A stretch of 64,000 nt of DNA from Lepidostoma basale (taxonomy: Eukaryota > Arthropoda > Insecta > Trichoptera > Lepidostomatidae), in assembly GCA_022606425.2 (NCBI GenBank), contig JAHDVF020000840.1:1612001-1676000 (forward strand). Direction: 5' to 3'. The position numbers were made by a program, and so were the translations under genes. Position 1 is the stretch's first letter. Each line of letters begins with the position of its first letter. This document shows, in pieces, positions 32,884-44,800 of this stretch. The notes under the pieces are model-generated. The model searched no databases. It had not been told where the DNA came from and saw only the letters and a program-made list of their open reading frames with translations.

Positions 32884-35800
32884 CTATAAGTCATCCTTGT
32901 CCACAAGCTCAAAATCTGAGTCGGAGTCACGCTGTGGGGGTGCTGAGGGGGCCCCAACCACAAGAACCTTCTTTGTCCTATCTGTAAAGTAAAAATAATA
33001 TAAAATAAAAACTACTGACATTACTGGCGGTTCGAAAACTGTAAACTGTCTATAAATTATTATTTGATCAATTTTCATATGAAGCACTTAATTTGTGGTG
33101 TGAAATAAATTCGTGGCCGAGTGGTAAGTGCTTTGACTGCCACACCGAAGGCCCCGGGTTCGATTCCGGCGATAGTAGTGTGATTGTCGTCACACTGTCT
33201 TTGGTCTGGTCTAATGTGCAAAGGCAAATAGCCGCAAGTTAAAAATAGTAGTTTTGAGATAAACGGGTTTATAGTTTTATTTTGTTTTTTGCTATATTTT
33301 ATCATTTAAAGTAAGTTTTCTTATGCAAACTAAGTTTTAAAAGTAAGAATACAGTTCTTAAAAATGATTAAGATGTGTTTTTGCCATAAAAGTATAGTAC
33401 GCTTCATATTATTAAAGAAAATGTGTTTTGCCGCCACATATTAGCTAGACCGTCGGACAAATAATTTGGTAATGGACCGCAATTTAAGTTGCTGTCATTT
33501 GCCAGGATACATATTGTGTCGCAGCAAAAGGCCGCAAGTTTTGGCTGTGCCGTGGTAAAAAGTAGCAACTTAAAATGATGCTTTTTGCCAAAACATGTAT
33601 CAAATTAATACAATTTTGCGGCTATTGGGATAGTGAATATCTCAGTAAAGGAAAGAGATAGAGAAAAATCTGTGATTGTATATGATAGAGGCCAGTTATA
33701 AGAATGCTTTGAGCCGTGTTACGCCAAACAGCCGCAACTTAAGTTACGGCTTGTTGCCTTTACACATTAGTGGTGTAGAATTCACGTGACATTATTGTGG
33801 CGATAGATTAGCTACCTATCACATGTCATGTGAATCAATATGATAGCTATACCCTTTACATCGATTTGGCTCGTGCTGTAATGATGTAAAGAGCAATAAT
33901 AATAATAGTATTTGCATCTAAACCACTTTATTTGGTAACACCAACCGGTTTCGTTCCCGCCGGAGCTTCGTCAGGGTGAGAGAATAAACTGTTTATTTAT
34001 AAGTTTATTCTCTCGCCCTAAGAAGCTTCGGCAGGAGCGAAACCGATTGGTGTTACCAAATAAAGTGGTTTAGATACAAATACGAAAAGTGTATTAATAT
34101 TTTATTCATTGTTTAAACATTATTTGATATATCTTCTTCTTTTTCTTATTCCTCTTTTATTGGAGGTTGGACAACATCATGGCTATTTCTACTTTTGATA
34201 CAACAGTTCTAAACAGGTATTTTGTTCTGCAATTGAACCATTCTTGAATGTTTTCTACATATAAATTGATGTGCACTATCAAAGAAAACTTCCACATTTA
34301 AATAGCGTGGAATTAATTATTACTAAACTTAAATTGGTATCTCTAAAGTATCTGATGATAAATTCAAGATGGCAGAAAAGAGAAATTTTTTCACGAGCTT
34401 CCTCAAAATTCATACATCGTAACATGCACAGACTTTGAATGAGTCCGCCGTGGCCAATTTATTTGGTCATGGCTTTTTTTTCAGCTTCTGTTTCCATTCA
34501 CACCATTCTTTTCTCATCCATTCATTCAAAATTTAGAAACCATCTAATTGATCCTTTTTATTTTATTTTATTTAGGATGCAATCATCTGTCTTACATTCC
34601 TTCTCTTATTTTGTTATTCATCATGATATTAAAAAAGTAATCAAAACTACATTTAACTTATACAAAAGGTGTACACAGATCTGAAAATTGTTTAAAATTA
34701 TTAGGAATTTAATTTTAAAATCAAACATCAGAATTCAACAACGTAAACTTGGTGAGGGTTACGAGACTTTTCCTAAGTTATAAAAGATATCTTACCGTGT
34801 AACAAGAATTCTGTGTCGCTATCTGTGCTGTCTGTGGAAGGGGGGTAGTCCTCCGGTTCTCTGTCCATCTCGTCTTCACTGCTGCTAGCTTCTCCGGCCG
34901 CGTACCTCAAAGCCCCGCCAACAGAGTCTGAAACACAATCCACTGGTAAGTCTGGTGATATCATCTTCTTCTTAGACGCCATGTCAGGTTCCCCCGATGT
35001 TGGCGATCAATGCAAATGCTTTATTGTCACAGTGACTTCGTTGATAGTGTTACTATAGTAGTTTCCCGTTGCCTTCTCTGAGGATTTTCTGTAGGGGTTA
35101 CTGCCCCCTGGTGGGTCGTGGATTGCCCAATGTACTTTAATTTTATACTGTTATTGTTTTTAGATTATTTACTCGTATACTTTATTTTGTGCCCCTCCCT
35201 CTACTCTAACCTTGCTGACCCCCTCTCCTTTGCTCCACTCCAGATCCTCACATTCCCTCTCCTCTCCTCAATACTGTGTCCTGCCTTCCCCCAAGTGAAT
35301 AGTTCTAAGTGTGTATTATGTTTAAAACTAGGTGGTAAGACTCTATTTTGTATGATTGTTATTAGCAATATTATTTCTATATTTTAAAATAAATAGAAGT
35401 TTACATGTGGATGTGCGGGACACAGAAGGAAATACAAAGTAGAGTAAATGTGGCCTGGCATCTCATTGTGTTGTCTCACGTAAATTAAATTTATGTCCCG
35501 GATGGCCGGGACAGGCCTAGAAAGTATACGAGTGAGGTTGACGAAAGGGTGCCGCTACGCCCTATAACAGCCTCGGGTATGTGGTGGAAACCCTTCTGTG
35601 TTCCTTTCTTCTTATGTAGGGGTTACCTTCCCTGAGATGATTTTGTGGCGTCAAAGACACACGATACGCCCTCTCCATGTTTGCATCTTGTGTTTAATAT
35701 TCTTTTTATTATTTGATTATGTATTACTTATTATTGTGTATTTCTAACTTGTATCTTTAGTGTATTGAAAAATAATTCTGTAATGCTTTGGATATATTTA

Positions 35801-38800
35801 AATAAATAAATGAAAACATCTGCTATGACCCTGGTGTTAAGGTCAGTGACCACATCCTCCGCGACTTACGGTATCACAAGGACCACTCTAGGACACCAAA
35901 GGTGGACTTCAAACTTACTGAAAGTCTTGCTGTTGTCGTGCAAGGTGGCGTTGCACTGCATTTTATAAGTCCATACCTTCCAGCAGGATATACGAGGCAT
36001 ATCCAGAAAATAAGTGTATTGAATTTTTGTAGGTTACAATTTTTATTTAAACAAAAAAATTAGGTGGTTACCGTAGTACATATGTAAGCTATTTTTCGAC
36101 ATAGTCACCATTCTTCTCAATGCAGGTGGTGAAGCAGGGTATCAACTTTTTGATGCCTTCCTTGAAGTAGTTCGTTCATTTCTCCACCTCCTCCTTTACC
36201 TCCTCGTCGGTTGAAAACCTTTTTCCACCCATGTGCAGCTTCAGGGAGGTAAAGAGATAGTAATCTGAAGGTGCTAGGTCAGGGGAATGTGCGGGATGGT
36301 TCAGGACATCCTATTTAAACGAGTCGAGCAGTTCCTTTGTGGCGTTGGCCGTGTGTGGTCTGGCATTGTCGTGCAGCAGGCAGACTCCCTTTGTCAGCAT
36401 GCCTCTCCTCTTGTTCTGAATCGCCCTCCGCAATTTTTTTAGGGTCTCATAGTATCTTGCAGAGTTGATGGTCTTCCCTTGAGGCATATATTCAATTAAA
36501 ATTATGCCTTGACAGCTCCAAAATACGGATACCATGATTTTCTTGGCTGAAATTGTGGTTTCCGCTCCTCTGATCATCATGCACAGACGTACGACCGTTT
36601 TTAAACTCACGACACCACTTGTACACACTCGTACGATTCATAGCTTTATCACCCATATGGAGTTTTCACCTCATTATAAACCTCAACCAGAGGTTTTCCC
36701 TTCCAAACGAGATAACGGATGACGCCGCGTATTTCGCACTTGGCGGGAGATTGGATTGTCATTTTTCACGAAACGTGTTGTCGCGTTGACATTTCTCAAC
36801 GTACTGACCTCAAACCGGTCTCGTTGCAGAGGGGAAGGGTCAGGCTACACGGAAGTGTAGCCAACATGTTGAAAATAAAATCCATCCGGTCGTGAGAGCC
36901 TCAGTACACTTACTTTTCGGATATGCCTCGTAGCACTTCTAGTCTTTCGAGTCTCCAGTAATACCAGAGGTGATATCATGTTAAATGTAATACTTCTATA
37001 CTTCACATTTACTGACTGTCTATACAATAATTATCATATCACAGAACAGACAGTTTCATCCATACCACATATTTTATTATTAAACAAAGAACCAAATATA
37101 CAAAATGCAGTAAGGCAGGTAATACACTTTTTATTAAACATACGTTGCTACAATAAACACCACAGAGGTCAAATTAAGATCATAGCATAAGGGGCTTATA
37201 AACAATATTAACTGTAGAATCAAACTCATAAAATTTCAATTTACGCAGTGCCAGATAATTTTCACAAACGCCATAAACTCAAAAATACAAATAAAAATAT
37301 GTGAAGTTTTATAATTGCATAAAGAATTATTTCAATTTCGTGGATTTTTTTTAAAGTTTCAATCCTAGATCCTAATCCTAGTCTTCTGTGATCGGTAGAT
37401 TGACTGCCAAAACACTATCCTAGCACAAACTTTGGCGACCGAGCCTTCGCGGTAGCTGGCCCTTCAGCCTGGAACAATCTTTCAGCAGACCTCAAGTGCA
37501 TTGGTGGGAAGGGTTGATCGACTGCGTCAGGTGCAGCCCTCATTCTAGATATGTTTATTTTTTAACTAGTTCATAAAACAGAGCATTTTCTACAGCACCC
37601 TTGAGATAAGTAATTTATAAAAATGGCGCTCTATAAATTATCCAATTTATTATTATATTACTATTACTAGAGATTGGTTTGCAGCAAACTATATTAACAT
37701 AAAAAAAAAAACACATCAATCAATTTATTGTCCATCATTAGCCACTACTTTTCCCATCTTTCTGGCAAAAGATGAATCCATTGTCGAAAAAACGCCTCGT
37801 TACCGACCGTTGAAATTGTATTTCTTTTGTTATAAAGTTTATAAATTATTAAAAATTAACCTGGAGGCAGAGAGAGATCGGCGGAGATGGACAGCGGTCC
37901 AGAAGAGACAGGTTCCCCGGCTTGCTGCAGCTCGCGCAGTGCTAGCGGAGACATCTCTGGTAGGAAACCTTCCATTTCTCCATCAGATTCTATAATACAA
38001 TAAGTACTTATTTTTAGATCATGCATTTTTATTGGCACGTGAATTACATCAGACCAAAAACAGCGTATTTTTTTCACATTGTTATCGCTGGGTATTGAAC
38101 CCGGGAACTTCGGTGTAGCAGTCATAGCTGTTGAAACTCTGTCTTGAAGGCCGCCAACGTATTTTTAGAAAATAATAAAAAACGAAAAGAAATTGCAGAA
38201 CATGGCTGGATAAAATCAAAATAATATTGTTCCATTCAATGTCATTAATTGATAAGAGTTTGTGTGTGCAAACTGAAATATGACAGAGAGGAGGGTGTTT
38301 TCATTAATAGCACACATTTTGCATTATTTTGAATAACAAGTCTCAATGAAAGGCTGACTTGCTGATTGAGGGCCTACAAACAGAGATATGTTATCAGCTG
38401 CACCAAGTGGGTCATTACTCCTCGGGATTATCACGGGGTCCACCGCGTCACTCCACTCGGGCCCACCACGCAGATAATACATTTTGTTTATTCACACAGA
38501 TGACACGGGTGATCAGGGCCGCTTCAATTTCTAGGAATAGAATTCAATTTGTGGCCTTCGTGGCCAAGTGTCAAGTGCATCGACTGCCACCCCGAAGGTT
38601 CCGGGTTCGATTCCCGGCGAGGACAGTGATTGTCACACTGTCTCTTTGGTCTGGTGTAGAATTCACGTGACAATAAAATAGCGATAGATTAGCTACCTAT
38701 CACATGTCACGAGAATCACTATGATGGCTATAATACCCTTTACATCAATTTGGTTCATGCTGTCATGATGTTAAGAGTAATTAAAAATAATAATAATAAT

Positions 38801-41800
38801 ATTAATTCCAACCGGAATAATCAAAGCAAATGCAATCCTTCGAACATGAATTAATCTAAAACATGCATATGCAAGTTTGTTTTTTTTTTTTTTAATATTT
38901 ATTATTGGCATTACTTTAAATTACTATAGAAGATGAAAAAAAAAGTCTAAGTATTTTCCCTTCAAAAACATTTATTCTGGTATGTAAGCTTTATTAACCT
39001 TAGTGTTAGTGCTAAATAAAATAAACTGTTAAACATTTAAAAAACTTTTTTTTCCTCTTTTGTATTCACCTTCACTTTGCTTGGTTGGAAGACCAGTTAG
39101 GGTTAGTATTAGGGTTGTGCGATCCGCTCATGAGTTAACTCAAAGAGTCGACTCACTTTGGTGAGCGAGTGAGCGATGATTCATAAAAAAAGAGCGGCAG
39201 CTCAATGATCCGCTGGGTGAATCATAAATTATTGCAAAAGAGTCGACTATTTTTAGTGAGCTTTTAAGGGAACTGAGCTGAATGGTTCTGCTTAGCAAAG
39301 TGAGCTGACTCTTCTTAAGGAGTCGTTTGTTAAAAATGACACGAGGTAAAAAAAAAGGTCGCCTTGATATTTTCCAAAGTTGGAAAATTGATAAAACAAC
39401 CATTATTATTTAACTATTTTTATTTTGACCAGCTGGGTATCAGGGCAAGACTCCCGCGGATGTGCTCTCAGAGAGAGATCAGGACAACCTTAGAAAGCTC
39501 ATTATCATGAGCAAAGTAGAGGGAAGGCGACCAAAAGACGACCACCGAGCCGCTGGTGCGATCAAATCAAGGAATTGATTAGTCTCTCATTAGCTGCAGC
39601 TTGGAGATTGACGGGTGACAGGAGCACATGGCGTGCCATGGTTAATGGTGTACAGGATGGACATGACCCTCAATCATGAGGAATACGACTGGGAAGAAGA
39701 TTTTCACAATACTTTATTTACTTTGTACTCTTTTAAATGTTTTGAACAATAGTTTTGAATAAAAGTGTAAATTCATTTAACATTATTTTTTAATAATTGA
39801 TCAAATTTAGTATTACAGTTATGATTACATAAAAGTTTCTTGAATGCTTATAATAAAAAAGCGTAAATTCTGAAATTTAAACTCTTATCGGTTGCTAGCT
39901 TTTATATGACGACCTTTGTGGCCGAGTGGTAAGTGATTTGACTGCCACCCGAAGGTCCCGGGTTCGATTCCCGGCGATGGCAGTGCGATTGTTACACTGT
40001 TTCTGGTCTGGTGCAGAATTCACGTGACAAAATGGCGATAGATTAGCTACCTATCACATGTCACGAGAATCAATATGATAGCTATACCCTTTACATCGAT
40101 TTGGCTTGCGCTGTAATGATGTAATGAGCGATTCAACTAAATAATAATAATATATGTTATTATATTAATCGCTTCATTGGTAATATTTAATTGACAAAGT
40201 AATTACACGCAGATTCCACAGACAACAAGATTCATCATGTCAATTCACATGTGCCATACAATCGCAGCGACAAAGTTCTGTTGTCACGTCAGAGGTGACC
40301 TACGTCACCTGAGAATGATATTTTGAAAAGAGGAAAAATAGTGTTTTAACTCGTAAAAAATTTGACATTATGGAATTCCAGTGTTAAGGACTTAAATTTA
40401 TCAATAATTATAATAACTCTGTAAATAACAGAATAACATTTCTATAAATTTACTTGATAAACAAACAAACAAACCATCACGCCGTTTCGCCGCAGGGGTA
40501 GGCTGAATGGACCGCCACACTACTCTATCCTGGCAAACCTCTCTACCTTCCTCCACATTCATACAAGTCATACACGCACGTCGATTCCTCCGACTTCTAA
40601 CATAACCAACCTTTAAAATTTGATTAATTTGGTCATGCCATATTTTCCTCGGTCTGCCTCGACTCCGTACTCCATTTACATCATTATCGTATACTTTCTT
40701 AACCATTCTTTCCCCATCCATGCGTTCCATATGTCTGAACCATCGCAGCGATCCTTTCATAATTTTGTTCATAATACCTTGTTCCGCTCTACATTCCTTT
40801 CTTATATCAGCATTTGAGATTCTGTCGTATATCGTTCTACCACACATAGGTCTTAGGGACCTCATCTCTACCGCATTTATTCTGCTTTCATCCTTCTTCT
40901 GCCAGTTCCATGCTTTGCTTCCATGCATTGGTGATGGGACCAGAACTCCATTGTGAACGGCCGTTTTCGCTTTTATTGATAGATTTTTGTTTCCAATAAC
41001 TATTCTTAAAGCTCCATTCACTTTGTTACCCGCACCAACCCTTCTTTCGACATCATTATATGTTCGGCCATCTGCTGTGAACATGCTACCTAAATACACA
41101 AATTCCCTCACCTGTTCCAAGTTCTCTTCTTTCACACTTATATTACAAAGTGTCGTTTGCTCTTCCCTTTCAAAAACCATCACCTTTGACTTTCCGACAT
41201 TCATCATTAAATCATTTGACTTGCATACCTCATACATTCTCGACACCAAGACTTGTAATTCGTCCGCACTATCCGCAACGAGAACGGCATCGTCCGCGTA
41301 AAGCAGACAATTTACAGGCAGATCATTCATCTTAGCACCAGCATTTACATGTTTAAGTTCTTTCATACACTTGTCCATATACAGATTGAACAACCATGGA
41401 GACATCACGCAGCCCTGCTTAGCACCCTTCGTGATGTCCCCATTTATCAATAAAAAATTATCAATAATTATAATAATTCTGAAAATAGCAGAAAAATAAA
41501 AAAATTGCACGGTGAATAACATTTCTATAAATTTAATTTATTATTTTATAATATGAATTGGCAATGACACAAAATACAAATTAACTTTCAATAGCCGGTA
41601 TCATTGTAAGTAATGTGTTAGGCTGACCGTGGTGATTTGATAGGGTGGCGGCAATGGAGTCCCTGAGGAAGGGAGCGAGGGGAGCAGCTAGCACCGCACA
41701 CAGCGCGCTGTGCACCACCAGTCCCCCGCAAGACCACACCACCAACCACAGAGTGGAGATGCCCACGCACATCAGGAAACAGAACTGAACACAAGCAAAA

Positions 41801-44800
41801 TCAAAATATAATTCTTTTTTTAATGTGTTTACAGCACTAGCTCAGTGGTTGACAATCTCATTAGTCAAAAGAATAACAACTTAAATTTATTTGAGGATAC
41901 AAAATTTCTTTACTCGCGATGACGTAAAACTTCAAGTTAAATAATGAATATGAATGATAAAACATCTGTTTTCTAGAAGTTATATTTTTTTTTGCGGAAA
42001 GACGTGTTTCGCCTTTATAATAATTTTTTTTAATTCATTATCAAATTTAAACATTTGATAATGCCTTAGCAAGGTAAAATATGTTATTCCCATAAAATAC
42101 AACTAGAAAACGGATGTTTTCATTCATATTAATCAGCATAAAGTTGTTACGGTAAGAAAGATAAAAATAAGATTTATTCAAATATTTTTATTTTATTATT
42201 CCTTTGGTATATTTCAATCATCTCACATTTTTTAGATGAATAACAGATAAAAAAATTCAGGTCTGAAAGTGTCATAAAAATCCTCAATCAAATTTGCTTA
42301 AACAAATGATACATCTTAGTTTTTTAACGTAACCTTAAGAGTCTTTCACAATCAAAATGTACAAAATAAATGTTTCATTCATAATATTGATAAAAATAAT
42401 CCAGCTCAGAGAAGCAAAGAGGAGGACGAGATGCAAGACTTTGTTGCAAACTAACTGTTGCGAAGAAAATTAATAAAAACAACATTAATTATAGAAAAAA
42501 GACTCACTTTGGAATGATCCTCACGCCGCAGATCTCGCAGATAGAGGAAGACAGAGTTGAGCTGGCGTGTGGTGCAAGAGGCTGCGGCATGCAGATGGGG
42601 GGCCGTGGGGGAGACCGGAGTCCCGGAAGTGCGGCGATTCCTCAAGCGTCCACGGCCTACGCTGGCTATAGCATCTAGAACTGCACACATCGTAAGGGCC
42701 GCCCCCACCAGCCCTAGTATGGGGACGCTGCTCACTCTCAGCCACCTGTAATGAATAATTGTTACTAAATTTAAAAGAGTTCATCTATCTATATATATAA
42801 AACAAAGTCGTGTTAGTTACACCATTTATAACTCAAGAACAGGTGGACAGATTTTGATGATCTTTGATTTGTTGGATTAGTCTCCGTCCCAAAAAGCATA
42901 ATAACTATTAAAACATCGGAAAAAATTAACTTGAGTGCATCCCATCCAGCAAATATAATAGTTTAACAGAAAGTAGAGCAACAATGCTATGCAAATCCAT
43001 TCGATTTGCTTCAATAAAGCAAATCCTTTGCTGCCATGTGAATTACATTCATATCAATGTAATTCAAATACTTTTCATTTTGATTTTTGCACATAATTTT
43101 TTTTTGCACATTAATTTGAGTATTCATTTTAACTTAATAAACTGAATTTAATTCAACTAATAAGTTAACACAACATTTATTGATTCTGAGGCGGTACGAA
43201 GTTAACCGGGTCAGCTAGTTAATGATAAAGTAATAATTTACGAATAACACAGTTTATCCCTATATACTCGTATATTAACAGAATCGAAGAAAGAGCAGAC
43301 ACTGCCAGAACCAAACATCTTTTAAGAACAGCAAAAATGAAAACATTGCGACTTATCGTGGGGAGATATCCTATACCCAGATTGGATACGCAACGAAGAG
43401 ATTTGCAGATCCTGCAAAATCGATGACATAGTGAGCTGGAGTAGGCAGATTAGGGAATAATAACATATGGAATAAGAAGGTTTCAATAATAACATACGGC
43501 GTTGGAGCAAGGGCAGATACAGTCAAAACCAAACAAGTTCTGGGGACTTCAAATTAAGGATGATACAAGGTGAGACTGAAGATATGTGAGGCTGACGATA
43601 TTATAAGATGGAGTTAACAGCAAAGAAGGGACACGAACACCACCAGGCTCCCCAATATTGCACTACATAATCAGCCTTATGGGACTTGTCCTCGTGGAAG
43701 ACCTCCTAAAAGATAGGGCAGTTGGGAATCCACCTAATAGGAGGAGCAACCGTCTGGAGAACGGACTGCATAGGTCAATAGCAAAATAATTTTTCATCTT
43801 ATGTATTTATTTTTATTCTCAATAGCATAGCAATGTGGGCCCCATTGACCCCCACTTATTATGGTGCAGAGGAGAAACAATAAATTATTGACAATTTTTT
43901 AAAAAAGATTTACAAAACCCTATTCTGAAAATTCTATTTCTAAAAAAATATGTATTAAATGTGTAATTTTACAATATTTTTTTAAAACTGACCACCTTGT
44001 GTGCTTTTTAAGAGCCTTGTGGCTCAAGTTCCAAATCAATAAAACATTAATTTAAAATATCACATCACTACTTCAGAGTTAAGTGAATTGCAAGGCGAAT
44101 GTGAAATTTCATAATTCAGAATTTTTGTGAATCAAAACACTGTTTTTTTTATCACCTTAAAAAACAGTGCTATTATTGATAAAATTATTTAAATAAACAG
44201 ACCCCTCAAATAAATGAATGGTGTTTTTCAGAAGTAGCACACATCCAGTAACCTCAAATTTACAGGGCGGACAAAAATCTGTCTGGTACAAAATTTTCCT
44301 AAAATACATTTTTTTTTTTACTATACACATTTGTCTATTTTACTCCTTATGACAAATGTGTATTGAAAAAAAATATATTATTGTGGGAAAATTTTGTACC
44401 AGACAGTTTTTTGTCCGTCCTGTAAAGTTGGGGTTACTGGATGTGTGCTACTTCTGAAAAACATGATTCAAATATTGATGTGACGATGTCTGGTAATAAA
44501 TATCTATTTAAAATAACAGATAATTAAGAAAAAAAAATGCAAAACTTGTTCGTCTCTGCAAAAGGCATGATTTTAGCTAATATACAAAATCTGAAAGGTC
44601 ATCTGATAGATAAAAATATGATGAAGTTAATCTGTCAACTGAATTCAATATTATGAATAAAAGGAGATAAAATATTTTACCTAATTATCATACTAGAGTT
44701 CCATGACTACAGAGTTAAATAATTGGAGTAATCGGTATCTAATAATCTGTTGTTTGTGATAAGGGGGGTTTATGAATATTCTTAAAGAAGGCGCGTCCAT

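Noticed and set aside
40401..41522. 373-codon minus-strand ORF as a host gene
   Set aside because: It contains YADD reverse-transcriptase motifs and a GTTT tail, and is repeated across the window; it is a LINE.
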